NCBI RefSeq assembly: GCF_025200925.1
Contig: NZ_CP104174.1
Span: forward strand, 930,001 to 994,000
DNA: 64,000 nucleotides
Direction of reading: 5' to 3'
From: Bradyrhizobium sp. CB1015
GTDB taxonomy: Bacteria > Pseudomonadota > Alphaproteobacteria > Rhizobiales > Xanthobacteraceae
Shown here: piece by piece, positions 37,782 to 46,241 of the stretch
Layout of the letters: every line of letters starts with the position of its first letter
How positions within the stretch are numbered: the first letter of the stretch is position 1
Notes under the pieces: generated by a model
The model's input: only the letters and a program-made list of their open reading frames with translations
Databases searched by the model: none
Told to the model about the DNA's origin: nothing
Translations under genes and position numbers: made by a program

Positions 37782-38108
37782 TCACCGCAGGCCCTGCTCG
37801 TCGATCAGGATGCGGTGGATCTCGATGCGCTCCGGCAGCTTGGTCAGGAACTCTGCGTCGCGGGCGAGATGATGGACCTTGGTGGGCTCGCCCTTTGTGA
37901 AGGCGGTCATGGCCGCGATGTCCGCCCAGTAGGAGATGGTCGTGAACCACGTCTCCTCGTCGCGGTCCTCGCGCAATTGCTGCACACCGAGCGCGGTCTT
38001 GAGCAGCGGCGGGATGCCCTCCGCTTGCAGATAGGCCTGGTAGACGTCGGCGATGTCGCGGCGGGTACGGCCGCGCCAGATGCGGGCGATGGTCGGCTTG
38101 GTCGGCAT
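37782..38108 (-). CDS. Antibiotic-biosynthesis-monooxygenase-like (ABM fold) protein
   Basis: A 108-residue dimeric alpha+beta barrel type protein: TIARIWRGRTRRDIADVYQAYL near the start and GVQQLREDRDEETWFTTISYWADIAAMTAF in the middle, with the buried tryptophan-containing strand usual for ABM/heme-degrading-like proteins. No known ligand residues allow a firm enzymatic call. The ATG at 38108 is chosen. A strong EcfG-type promoter lies 22-47 bases upstream of this start, so it is probably a general stress gene. Confidence 0.82.
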   Translation of the reverse strand: MPTKPTIARIWRGRTRRDIADVYQAYLQAEGIPPLLKTALGVQQLREDRDEETWFTTISYWADIAAMTAFTKGEPTKVHHLARDAEFLTKLPERIEIHRILIDEQGLR

Positions 38109-38129
38109 GGCAGGTCTCCTTGCGAGCGG

Positions 38130-38155
38130 AACGCTGTCCCTCGCATTCTCGTTCC
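38130..38155 (-). promoter_or_regulatory. EcfG-type general stress promoter
   Basis: On the minus strand GGAAC (38155-38151), 17 bases, CGTT (38133-38130). This matches the alphaproteobacterial EcfG consensus GGAAC-N16/17-CGTT. The -10 is 22 bases before the ABM-protein start. Confidence 0.75.
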
Positions 38156-38377
38156 ATGCGACGTCTCGGCGCCGCGGGTGACGGGACTTGTGCCGACAGA
38201 AGCTGGCGCCCTTCGCCGCCATGGATCTGATGCGCAGCGGCGCCTCGGGCCGGGTCCTCCTGAACATCAGCTGAGCCTCGTCATGCGCACCTACGCCGTA
38301 ACCGGCGGTTAACCATGGATATTTACGGTGTAGCAAGCCTCTGAGCTATGACTGTCAGTTGATTTCGAGTCCAACCC

Positions 38378-40522
38378 ATGGCGTTCGGTAGCCGCGCATC
38401 TCCGCGAAGCATCGCCCCGACGGAGCAAGCGGCTTCGTGGGAAGCGCCGCGGGCTGCGAAGGCGGAGCCTGACGGTGCTGCGCCGGGCCTGACCAAGGGA
38501 TCGCTGACCGTCTCCGGCACGCTGACCTTCCTGCGCGAGCACGGCCGGCGCATTCTGACGCTGGCCCTGGCGCTGTTCGCCCTCGGCGTCGTCGCTCTGA
38601 CGGTGCTTCCGGTCCGCTATGCCGCGACGGCGCTCGTCGTGCTCGATCCGCGCGAGCTGCGCGTGACCTCGGAGCAGGACGTGCTGCCCGGCATCGGCCA
38701 GGACGCCGCGGCGCTGCAGAGCCAGATCGAGATCGCCAAATCCGACGGCTTTCTCCGCCCCCTGATCGAGCAGCTCAAGATCGCGGACGACGAGGACGTC
38801 GCGGGCGGCTATACCGACATGACGCGCCTGCTCGAGAAATTCCGCAACCGCCTCGAGATCAACCGGCGCGGGCTCACCTACGTCATCGCGATTTCCTTCA
38901 CCTCGAACCGGCCGGACCGCGCCGCCTACTACGCCAATGCCATCGCCGAGGCCTTCGTCGCCAGCCAGGGCCGCGTCCGCACCGAGGCGACGGACGAGGC
39001 GGCCGACTGGCTCAAGGACCGGCTGAAGACGCTGAGCGAGCGCCTGCGCGCGTCGGAGGACGCCGTCGCCGCCTTCCGGCTCGAGCACAACATCGTCAAT
39101 GCCGGCAAGGAATCCACCACGCAGCAATTGCGGGTGACCGATTTGACGCAGCAGGTCTCCGCCGCCCGCGCGCGCACCGAGGAGGCCAAGGCGCGCTACG
39201 AACAGGCGCAGCGCGACGTCAAGGCCAATGTCGAAGGGCCGGTGAAGCAGGACCTCCTCAGCATGCTGCGCGCGCAGCGCTCGGCCCTGAACGACCAGAT
39301 CGCGCAGAAGAAGGCGGTCTATGGCGACCGCCATCCGGACCTTGCGATCTCCTACAGCCAGCTGGCGGACATCAACCGGCAGATCGAGATCGAGCGGAAG
39401 AAGAACATCGACACGGCCAAGTCCGAATATGAGGCCCAGCTGGAGCAGCAGAACGCGCTGGAAAAGCAGCTCAAGGCGGTCGAGACCAAGATGCTGGTCG
39501 ACGGCCAGGCGCTGGTGAAGCTGCAGGAGCTGCAGCGCGACGCCGATGCCAATCGCAACATCTACGAGCAGTTCCTGTCGCGGTTCAAGACCACCAATGA
39601 GCAGCGTCAGCTGCAGGCGTCCCAGACCAAGATCGCCTCGGTTGCCATTCCGCCGTTGCGCTCGACGCGTCCGCCGCTCGCTTTGCTGCTTGCGGCACTG
39701 GCGATCGGCTCGCTGCTGACGTCGACCGCCGCCGTGGCGGTGACGACCAGCCTGTCCGCCGACAAGCCCGAATCCGTTCAGGCGCCTGCCTCTCATGAAC
39801 CGGAGGAGGAGCCGGTCCAGCAAGTTTCCCCTCCGGCCGCCGCCGCGCGCCGAGCGGAGGCGATGCCCCGCCTTCCTGTCTGGGCCCGCATCCCCGAGCT
39901 GGCGCCAGGGGCCGGGATCAACACGGTCTGGCAAAGACCGGTCAGCGCGTCGGCCGAGCTCGATCTCGGTCCCCATCTGCGGCCACTGCTCGAACGCATC
40001 GACCGCGTGCCGGTGCGCGGCTGCAAGGTCGCGCTGGTCTTGTCGGTCGGCAAGAGCGCCGGCGGCAATACCGTGGCGCGCTCTCTCAATCGCGCCGCCG
40101 TGAACCTGGGCATGATGAGCGTGCTGATCCGGCTGCAGCCGGAATTTGCAGGCGCCCAGCCGCCGGTGACCGAATGGCACGATGGGTCGACCACGGCGGG
40201 ACTTCAGTCGATCGACGAGCTGCTCAGTGCCGGCCGGAAGCCCGATGCGCGGCCCGAGGACGATATCCGCTCGGAGTTCGACCTGATCGTCGTCCACGCC
40301 AGCAATCTCGCCTTGCAGCCCGACGCCATTGCCCTGGCCGCGCATGCCGACCTGATCGTCCTGGTGGCGCGCGCCGGCGAGCTCGGCTCGTCCGCGATGC
40401 GCAGGGTGACCGCGGCGCTGTCGAGATACGCGGCGGTGCCGACCGGCCTCGTCGTCAATCACGTGCCCGCCGGTTCAGTGGTGCCTCAGCCCGACGGTGG
40501 CGCGTTGGGCCTTGCGGTTTGA
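38378..40522 (+). CDS. Wzz/GumC-like polysaccharide chain-length protein with degenerate C-terminal kinase domain
   Basis: Polysaccharide co-polymerase of 714 residues in the inner membrane. First membrane helix near residues 58-80 (RILTLALALFALGVVALTVLP), Wzz domain (DPRELRVTSEQDVLPGIGQD), a long periplasmic coiled coil (about 200-400, including the GumC-type segment ALVKLQELQRDADANRNIYEQFLSR), second helix PLALLLAALAIGSLLTSTAAVA near 430-450. The cytoplasmic part resembles a BY-kinase fold but its Walker A is broken (LVLSVGKSAGGNTVARSLN, about residue 555) and no C-terminal tyrosine cluster exists. First gene of the polysaccharide locus. Confidence 0.88.
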   Translation: MAFGSRASPRSIAPTEQAASWEAPRAAKAEPDGAAPGLTKGSLTVSGTLTFLREHGRRILTLALALFALGVVALTVLPVRYAATALVVLDPRELRVTSEQDVLPGIGQDAAALQSQIEIAKSDGFLRPLIEQLKIADDEDVAGGYTDMTRLLEKFRNRLEINRRGLTYVIAISFTSNRPDRAAYYANAIAEAFVASQGRVRTEATDEAADWLKDRLKTLSERLRASEDAVAAFRLEHNIVNAGKESTTQQLRVTDLTQQVSAARARTEEAKARYEQAQRDVKANVEGPVKQDLLSMLRAQRSALNDQIAQKKAVYGDRHPDLAISYSQLADINRQIEIERKKNIDTAKSEYEAQLEQQNALEKQLKAVETKMLVDGQALVKLQELQRDADANRNIYEQFLSRFKTTNEQRQLQASQTKIASVAIPPLRSTRPPLALLLAALAIGSLLTSTAAVAVTTSLSADKPESVQAPASHEPEEEPVQQVSPPAAAARRAEAMPRLPVWARIPELAPGAGINTVWQRPVSASAELDLGPHLRPLLERIDRVPVRGCKVALVLSVGKSAGGNTVARSLNRAAVNLGMMSVLIRLQPEFAGAQPPVTEWHDGSTTAGLQSIDELLSAGRKPDARPEDDIRSEFDLIVVHASNLALQPDAIALAAHADLIVLVARAGELGSSAMRRVTAALSRYAAVPTGLVVNHVPAGSVVPQPDGGALGLAV

Positions 40523-40524
40523 CG

Positions 40525-41685
40525 ATGACAGCCTTGCGCCGCCGTCTGCTGGCTGCGGCGATGCTGTTGTCGATCTCGCTCGGCCGGCAGGTAGCCGCCG
40601 GCGATTGCGTGCCCCTGCCCTCGACGGTCTCGCCCGAGCGGCTTGCCGCGCTCTCGCGCGGCTTCAACGCCGACGGATGGATCAACGGTGCACCGCCGAG
40701 CCGCGCGCTGCTGCAGCAGCTGCGCAAGGCGGGCATGAGCCATGTCCGCCTGCCGGTGCCGGCGGAGCGCGTGATGCCGCGCTTTGCTGCAACGGACGAG
40801 CGCGCGGCGACGCTGCGCGTGCTCGACAGCGCGTTGAAGCAGCTGACCTCGCTCGGCTATTCCAGCTCCGTCGACCTTCATCCGGGCGAGCGCTTCAATC
40901 GCCTGCACAAGGACGATCCGGATGCGGCGATGGGTGAGATGCAGGAGGCCTGGCGCGCGCTTGCAGGAATCATTCGATCCTATCCTGCCGATCGAATCTT
41001 CGCCGAGCTGCTCAACGAGCCCGATATCGAAGCGGACAGATGGCAAAAGGAGATCGAGGCGCTCGCCGCCTTCGTTCGCGGGTTGCTGCCGGCAACCACG
41101 CTCATCGTCGGTCCGGTCAACTGGCAGCGCGCGGACTCGCTGCCGCGGTTTCGTCCGCTCGCGGACCCTGACATCGTCTACGCCATCCATTTCTACGATC
41201 CGATTGCGTTCACCCATCAGGGCCACTGGGACGCGCGCGATCCGCTGCACGACATCATGGATCTGCCTTATCCGATCAATGCCGGCGATCCCAAGGTTCA
41301 GGCGCTTCGGCAGGATTTGCAGGCTAGGGACGCGGTCAAGGCGCTCGCCATGCTCGACACCGCAATTGCCGCCGCCAAGGACAAGCCGGGGGCCGATCGC
41401 TGGCTCGCGCCCGCGCTCGAATGGCAGCAGCAATTTTCGCGGCCGATCATCGTCAATGAGTTCGGCGTGTTGAAAGCCGGCGCGCCCCGGCAGAGTCGGT
41501 TGCGCTGGCTGGCGGAGGTCACCGCCTATGCCCGCGCGCATTGCTGGGGCTGGGCCCATTGGGAGCTGGCGCAAGGCTTTGGTCTCGTCGACGCCGCAAC
41601 CGGCAAGCCCGATCCCGACGTGATGCGGGCGTTGCTCGGCGCGCCCGGCCGGCTTGAAGGGGCTCCCGCGCGCCGTGATCGTTAA
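40525..41685 (+). CDS. Exported glycoside hydrolase of GH5 (cellulase-like) type
   Basis: A 386-residue protein with a signal peptide (MTALRRRLLAAAMLLSISLGRQVAA). The barrel shows RGFNADGWI, the strand-4 acid/base motif FAELLNEPDIE and the strand-7 nucleophile motif PIIVNEFGVL, plus YAIHFYDPIAFTHQG, all as in GH5 endoglucanases. It starts two bases after the GumC-like stop, so it is in the same operon; a hydrolase here likely trims or releases the exported polysaccharide, or clears it from the periplasm. Confidence 0.9.
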   Translation: MTALRRRLLAAAMLLSISLGRQVAAGDCVPLPSTVSPERLAALSRGFNADGWINGAPPSRALLQQLRKAGMSHVRLPVPAERVMPRFAATDERAATLRVLDSALKQLTSLGYSSSVDLHPGERFNRLHKDDPDAAMGEMQEAWRALAGIIRSYPADRIFAELLNEPDIEADRWQKEIEALAAFVRGLLPATTLIVGPVNWQRADSLPRFRPLADPDIVYAIHFYDPIAFTHQGHWDARDPLHDIMDLPYPINAGDPKVQALRQDLQARDAVKALAMLDTAIAAAKDKPGADRWLAPALEWQQQFSRPIIVNEFGVLKAGAPRQSRLRWLAEVTAYARAHCWGWAHWELAQGFGLVDAATGKPDPDVMRALLGAPGRLEGAPARRDR

Positions 41686-41742
41686 CGGATCCTTACCCCT
41701 CGCGCGGCTATCGTGTCCCGGCGCGATGCCAAAGGACGATTG

Positions 41743-43302
41743 ATGAACGCCGGGTACTCACCGCAAGGCCAGAGCGTGCAGGCCGCGCCGGCGCCTCCGG
41801 CCTGGCGCGAGCTCGCCGCGACCTTCTGCATCGCCATCGCGACGATCGGCTCTGCGCCGGTTCTGCACCTCGCCAATCCGGCCCTGGCCATCACCATCGA
41901 GGTCCTGATCGGCATCGCCATCGTCGTTGCGGTCCCGACCTGTGCGCCGGCCGTCGCGATCTTCGTCCTGTTCTTCCAGAACCTGTTCGTCTCCGTCCTG
42001 TCGCCGCTGGTCCCGCTGCCGTCCGATCTCGATTTCATCAAGGGCTACAATTTCCTGGTCTGCTCCGTGATGTGGCTGGCGACGTTTGCGCTCTACGTGC
42101 TGGGCCGGAGGAATCAGTCGGCTGAAGTGAACAAGATCATGCGCTGGGGCGTCGTCACCCTGGCCGTGGTGTCGCTGTATTTCGCTATCGGCTTCGGCCA
42201 GAATGGGCAGCCGGCCGCGGTCTATCTGCGCAATATCGTGCTTCCGCTGTTTCTGTTTCAGTTGTCGCTCCTGACGGCCGCGACCTACGAGGTGCGCATC
42301 ACGCCGTTCCTGGTGACGCTCGCAATCATCCTCATGCTGTTCGGCTATGTCGAGCTCGCGTTCCGGGATGTCTGGCTGGCCATCACCAACGGCCATACGT
42401 TCTGGGGCTTCGACGAGCTCAAGGCGACGCATTCGGGCGTCTGGGAAGCCGAGATGCGCGCCACCGGAAACGTGTCCGTCGACCTCAAGGACCGCTTCAG
42501 CTTCGACTTCCTGAACACGCCTCTGCTGGAAGGCTTCGGCCTGTCGAAGATGCTGCGCATTCACGGCCCGAACATGCACCCGATCAGCTTCGCCTACGGC
42601 ATCGGCTTTCTCGCCCTGTTCCTGTTTTCGGTGGGGCGACCGTTCCTGGCGCTCGCTGCCTTGCCCCTCCTGGTGTTTTGCAGCGTGAAGGGCGCGCTCA
42701 TCGTGGTGATCTTCGTGGCGGCGTCCTGGATCTCGACCCGCCTGCTCGGCGCCGTGGCGACGCTGTTGCTCGGCTTCTTGGGCCTGATCGCGTTCGCGAT
42801 CCTCGCGATCCGCATCGGCCTGCAGATCGGCGACTACCACGTCATCGGCCTGATGGGCGGCTTGAACGGCTTCCTGGAGAAACCGCTCGGCCGGGGTCTC
42901 GGTGTCGGCGGCAATCTGTCGGACACTTATTTTTCGATCGACTGGAGCGCTGCGCAGGCGGCCGGCACGATCGACGGCGCGGTCGAAAGCGCGATCGGCG
43001 TGCTCTTGTACCAGATGGGCATCGCGGCCTTCGTGCCGCTGGCCTTCTATTTTGCGATGGCGCTTAAGGCCTGGCGCCTGTACGCGTCGTCGGGATATCT
43101 GACGCAGGGCCTCGCCGGCTTCGGCGTCCTGGTCGTTCTGCTCAACGGATTGTTTCAGGAAGAGGCCTTGTTCGCGCCGCTCGCGCTGGGCCTGATGCTC
43201 TCGCTCGCCGGCCTCGTCATCGGCAGCCATGTGAGGGTGCAGACGACGGCCGCCGAGGAAGCCGGGCTCGAGCAGATCACCGGCTATCAGCCCGTCACGT
43301 AA
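41743..43302 (+). CDS. O-antigen-ligase/polymerase-like membrane protein
   Basis: Inner-membrane protein of about 519 residues with 10-12 helices. A large periplasmic loop (about residues 195-275) includes WGFDELKATHSGVWE and RIHGPNMHPISFAYG; later GGLNGFLEKPLGRGLGVGGNLSD resembles the GxGxG segment after loop of Wzy/WaaL proteins. It is probably the polymerase of the polysaccharide whose length the GumC-like protein controls. The ATG at 41743 has an AAAGGACG ribosome site; a GTG at 41713 is possible. Confidence 0.82.
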   Translation: MNAGYSPQGQSVQAAPAPPAWRELAATFCIAIATIGSAPVLHLANPALAITIEVLIGIAIVVAVPTCAPAVAIFVLFFQNLFVSVLSPLVPLPSDLDFIKGYNFLVCSVMWLATFALYVLGRRNQSAEVNKIMRWGVVTLAVVSLYFAIGFGQNGQPAAVYLRNIVLPLFLFQLSLLTAATYEVRITPFLVTLAIILMLFGYVELAFRDVWLAITNGHTFWGFDELKATHSGVWEAEMRATGNVSVDLKDRFSFDFLNTPLLEGFGLSKMLRIHGPNMHPISFAYGIGFLALFLFSVGRPFLALAALPLLVFCSVKGALIVVIFVAASWISTRLLGAVATLLLGFLGLIAFAILAIRIGLQIGDYHVIGLMGGLNGFLEKPLGRGLGVGGNLSDTYFSIDWSAAQAAGTIDGAVESAIGVLLYQMGIAAFVPLAFYFAMALKAWRLYASSGYLTQGLAGFGVLVVLLNGLFQEEALFAPLALGLMLSLAGLVIGSHVRVQTTAAEEAGLEQITGYQPVT

Positions 43303-43336
43303 GCTGCCGGCGCGCCAACGGCGACGGCGCTCTCCA

Positions 43337-43361
43337 GGAACTTCCATTTTTTCCCGACGTT
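43337..43361 (+). promoter_or_regulatory. EcfG-type general stress promoter
   Basis: GGAAC (43337-43341), 16 bases, CGTT (43358-43361), matching the EcfG consensus. It lies 34 bases before the start of the 72-residue gene at 43395. Confidence 0.75.
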
Positions 43362-43394
43362 GAACACGACCCGCACAAGCGTTCGACGCACGCG

Positions 43395-43613
43395 ATGAAG
43401 AATTTTTCCAACGCCGAATTTTCTCCCGAGGTGATCGAGATCATGACGACCGCGCTGGAGGCTGCCGTTGCAACCCTGCCGGACCCCGTGCATTCCTCGC
43501 ACGTCAACGCGCTCGCCGAATCCATCCTGCGCACCGCCAGCGCAGGCGAGCGGAACGTCGCCGACCTGCAAAGGATCGCCTTGATGGAGCTGCAGCTGGC
43601 GCCGCGCAAGTGA
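43395..43613 (+). CDS. Small helical protein of unknown function
   Basis: A 72-residue, soluble, mostly helical protein (FSPEVIEIMTTALEAAVATLPDP; HVNALAESILRTASAGERNVADLQRIALMELQL). No cysteines, no signal peptide. I recognise no named family. An EcfG-type promoter ends 33 bases before its ATG, so it is probably induced in general stress. The next gene starts 10 bases after its stop and may be read from the same promoter. Confidence 0.78.
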   Translation: MKNFSNAEFSPEVIEIMTTALEAAVATLPDPVHSSHVNALAESILRTASAGERNVADLQRIALMELQLAPRK

Positions 43614-43623
43614 CGAGGCGGAC

Positions 43624-44082
43624 ATGAAGACACTGGTTGCCGCAATCATCGCGCTCTGTGCGACATCCTCGATTGCCTCGGCAAACGGCTGGAGGACCTA
43701 CCACATCCCGGAATCCGGAACCTCGGTCGACATTCCCGCCTCGATCTTCACCGGACCGGCCGGGAAGCCCGACGGATATGGGCAGCAGTTTCGCAGCCAC
43801 GACGGCAGTGCGGACCTCACCGTTCAGGCCGTCGAGAACCGGCAAGTTCTGTCGCCGGCCGAATTCCTGGCCCGGAAGAATCCGCCAGCAGGGATCATTT
43901 ACAAGCGGGTCACGTCGAACTTCTTCGTGGTCTCGAGCATCAAGCGCGACAAGATCTGGTACGACCGGTGCAATTTCGCGCGGGGCTATGTGCACTGCGT
44001 TCTGATCAATTATCCAGCTGCCCAGAAGCAGCGATGGGATGCCGTCGTGACCCGCATCAGCCGCAGCCTGCGTGGTGGCTGA
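43624..44082 (+). CDS. Small secreted protein of unknown function
   Basis: A 152-residue protein with a signal peptide (MKTLVAAIIALCATSSIASA). The mature part begins NGWRTYHIPESGTSVDIPASIF, with a later SRTSNFFVVSSI-type strand region and two cysteines (DRCNFARGYVHCVLINYP) close together near the C-terminus. Several rhizobial proteins of this size share the start of the mature part (-W-TYH-P--G--VDIP), but I know of no function. Probably cotranscribed with the small gene before it. Confidence 0.8.
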   Translation: MKTLVAAIIALCATSSIASANGWRTYHIPESGTSVDIPASIFTGPAGKPDGYGQQFRSHDGSADLTVQAVENRQVLSPAEFLARKNPPAGIIYKRVTSNFFVVSSIKRDKIWYDRCNFARGYVHCVLINYPAAQKQRWDAVVTRISRSLRGG

Positions 44083-44170
44083 GCCAGGTCACAAGACGAA
44101 AGTCACAAGACGGAAAAAGCTGCCCGGGCAAGCCGGGCAGCAGGTGGTGAGGAATAGAGCCGCGCCAATT

Positions 44171-44599
44171 CTAGCGAGCCGTCGTCGACGTGGTCGACAT
44201 GGTCGGCTTCGAGCCCGGCACATGCGACATCGTCTTGGTGGTCGAGCCGACTTGCTCGCCGGCCTTGACCTTGGTGCGGGTGTGCGAGCGGCTGAACGTG
44301 CCGCCGTCATGGGCTTGCGCGCGGGCGTTGGAGTTGAGCACTGGGCCGTTGCCCTTGTTCATGCTGACGCCGGTTTGCGTCTTGCCGCTGGCGGCAGCTG
44401 CGCTTCCGCCGGCCGCGATCGAGGAGCCGGTGCGGCCCGTCGCCGAGGTGGACGTGCCGCCGGTGCCGACGGTGGAGGCGGAGGTGCCGCCTGCTGCGGC
44501 CGAGCCGCCGCTGCCGCCGGTGATGCCGGTCTGCGCCAGCACTGGTGAAGTGGCGGCAAGCAGAAGCGCGACCGCCGAGGTCGTAACGAGCGTTCTCAT
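44171..44599 (-). CDS. Gly/Ser/Thr-rich secreted protein (first of a cluster of three)
   Basis: A 142-residue protein: signal peptide (MRTLVTTSAVALLLAATSPVLA) followed by low-complexity G/S/A/T sequence with GTGG units (ASTVGTGGTSTSATGRTGSS), then a less repetitive C-terminus ending in a Thr/Ser-rich tail. No known domain. It shares the signal-peptide style and GTGG motif with the protein at 45041-45541. Likely extracellular or cell-envelope; structural or matrix roles are possible but unproven. Confidence 0.75.
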   Translation of the reverse strand: MRTLVTTSAVALLLAATSPVLAQTGITGGSGGSAAAGGTSASTVGTGGTSTSATGRTGSSIAAGGSAAAASGKTQTGVSMNKGNGPVLNSNARAQAHDGGTFSRSHTRTKVKAGEQVGSTTKTMSHVPGSKPTMSTTSTTAR

Positions 44600-44630
44600 G
44601 TCTAAATCCTCTGTTCGATGGCAACTTGTC

Positions 44631-44984
44631 TCAAGGCGACGAGGTCGAGATCGTGCAGCCGTTGACGGTGATGGTGCTGGCGCTGGTGGAGCCAGGTCCG
44701 CCCGCCGTCGACGAGGAGCTCGAGACGTGACCGCCGCCCGCTTGCACATGGACCGACGATCCGCCGGCCGAGCTCGAGCTCGAAAGTGAACCGCTCGATG
44801 CGGTCGAGCCCGTCGTGCCCGAACTCGATGCGCCGGCGGCCGTGATGCTGCCGTCCGCATGCTTCTCCACTTTGACCTTGCAGGTCTCGCCAGAGCTCGT
44901 CTTGCCGGTTTTTTCCATGGTCTCTGCCGATGCAGCGCTCCCCGTCAGGGCGAGCACCGTGATCGCAACGATTGCCTTGTCCAT
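44631..44984 (-). CDS. Ser/Gly-rich secreted protein (second of three)
   Basis: A 117-residue protein with a signal peptide (MDKAIVAITVLALTGSAASA). Mature part: a short charged segment with one cysteine (GETCKVKVEKHADG) then a run of Ser/Gly (GASSSGTTGSTASSGSLSSS) and a final second cysteine (TVNGCTISTSSP). The two cysteines could bridge the ends. No named family. The ATG at 44984 is chosen because the signal peptide begins there. Confidence 0.75.
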   Translation of the reverse strand: MDKAIVAITVLALTGSAASAETMEKTGKTSSGETCKVKVEKHADGSITAAGASSSGTTGSTASSGSLSSSSSAGGSSVHVQAGGGHVSSSSSTAGGPGSTSASTITVNGCTISTSSP

Positions 44985-45040
44985 TGCGGCTCCTCCTCCA
45001 TAGACGAAAGGGAGCGGCGCGTGCCGCTCCCCGGATCGGA

Positions 45041-45541
45041 CTAGTGCTTGTCCTTCTTCCACTCGTCCTTGTTGTGGCCCTTGCCCTTCTCGAGGCCCAT
45101 GTCGCTGGCGTGGCTGCCGGACTTGCCATCGCCCATGCCGGGCGATTTCGACGCGCCGGATTGGCCAACGGTGGAGCCGCCTGCAGACGAGCCACCGGTG
45201 CCGACGCTGGACGAGCTCTTGCCGCCACCGGCCGATGAGCCACCGGTGCCGAGCGTCGAGGCCGAGCCGCTACCCGAGCCACTGCCCGCCGCTGAACCGC
45301 CGGTGCCAACGGTCGAAGAGCTGGTGCCGCCGCCCGCCGACGAGCCGCCGGTGCCGAGCGTCGATGCAGAGCCCGACCCGCTGCCGCCTGCCGAAGACCC
45401 ACCGGTGCCCACCGTCGAAGAGCTGGTGCCGCCGCCGGCCGATGAACCGCCGGTGCCGATCGTCGAGCTCGATTGCGCAACCGCGAGCGCCGTGCCGGCC
45501 AGCAGCGCGGCCGCAGCCGCAGAGAGCTTCAGGATCCTCAT
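45041..45541 (-). CDS. Gly/Ser-rich tandem repeat secreted protein (third of three)
   Basis: A 166-residue protein with a signal peptide (MRILKLSAAAAALLAGTALAVA) and then about seven near-identical units of the form S(T/S)(V/I/L)GTGGSSAGG, spaced by short GSGS stretches, followed by a charged C-terminus rich in Lys, Asp and His (KGKGHNKDEWKKDKH). Such a spacer-like region resembles elastic or matrix-binding proteins; function unknown. The DNA repeats make this locus likely to change length between strains. Confidence 0.8.
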   Translation of the reverse strand: MRILKLSAAAAALLAGTALAVAQSSSTIGTGGSSAGGGTSSSTVGTGGSSAGGSGSGSASTLGTGGSSAGGGTSSSTVGTGGSAAGSGSGSGSASTLGTGGSSAGGGKSSSSVGTGGSSAGGSTVGQSGASKSPGMGDGKSGSHASDMGLEKGKGHNKDEWKKDKH

Positions 45542-45764
45542 CTTCACTTCCTCCAGGGTTTCCAAAAATCACATCGCCAATCAGGCACGGGATAAATTGG
45601 CAATCGCGCAAACGTTCCTTGTGTCGGACACGCTGACGCATCGATGTGACCTGACGCAGTTCCGCGCCGCGCAAAGCCATCGCGTTCATTCATCCGCCGT
45701 TCATCTCTGCCGCGTGCTGCAGCGGCGGATTCCTGTTCGCTCGCGATCGCGAGGCTTCCAGCTC

Positions 45765-46166
45765 TCAGAACGCTCCGACCATCACCTGACGAGAGGAGAG
45801 GCGAGAGGAAGCCCGCCGGGCGTTTCGATTCGAACGGAGAGCGGCTGCTCGGTCCGTGCTGCGCCGAGATGCCGGCGTGATGTTCACCTCCGGCTGTCGC
45901 GTTTCAAGCAACGCCAATGCGTCGCTCGCAACAGGATCCGGCGACTCGGCGGCGAGCAGGGGAGTGGACATCGCGGTGGCGATCCGCGCCGACGTGTCGA
46001 AGATGATCTTTTCAGGCAACGCCCGGGCGGAGTGGATGCGTATGGGGGCTCGATCGACGTCCGGGCCGGCGGAGCGCTCGCCGGGCGATGGCAGAGAGCG
46101 ATCCAGCAAGAAGAGCAGCGCCACGACGAAACTGCTTGCAAACACGAAGTATCGAACGATCGGCAT
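45765..46166 (-). CDS. Small membrane-anchored protein of unknown function
   Basis: A 133-residue protein with one N-terminal hydrophobic helix (IVRYFVFASSFVVALLFLLD) and a Pro/Arg/Ser-rich periplasmic part that begins LPSPGERSAGPDVDRAPIRIHSARALPEKIIFDTSA. The pattern 'IRIHS-R--PE-I-FDTSA' recurs in proteins of this type from Bradyrhizobium, but no function is known. The C-terminus is basic. Confidence 0.72.
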   Translation of the reverse strand: MPIVRYFVFASSFVVALLFLLDRSLPSPGERSAGPDVDRAPIRIHSARALPEKIIFDTSARIATAMSTPLLAAESPDPVASDALALLETRQPEVNITPASRRSTDRAAALRSNRNARRASSRLSSRQVMVGAF

Positions 46167-46241
46167 CAGGCGCTACCGCAAACGAAGCTACCAATAAAAG
46201 TGCACGGGCGGGCCGCCTCGGCGACCCGCCCTGCGGCGGAG

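Noticed and set aside
38309..40462. 717-residue minus-strand frame over the GumC-like gene
   Set aside because: Antisense shadow of a well-supported gene; no domain motifs.
44190..44789. Plus-strand frame with Pro/Val-rich sequence over the Gly/Ser-rich genes
   Set aside because: It is the antisense reading of Gly/Thr/Ser repeats; the minus-strand frames have signal peptides.
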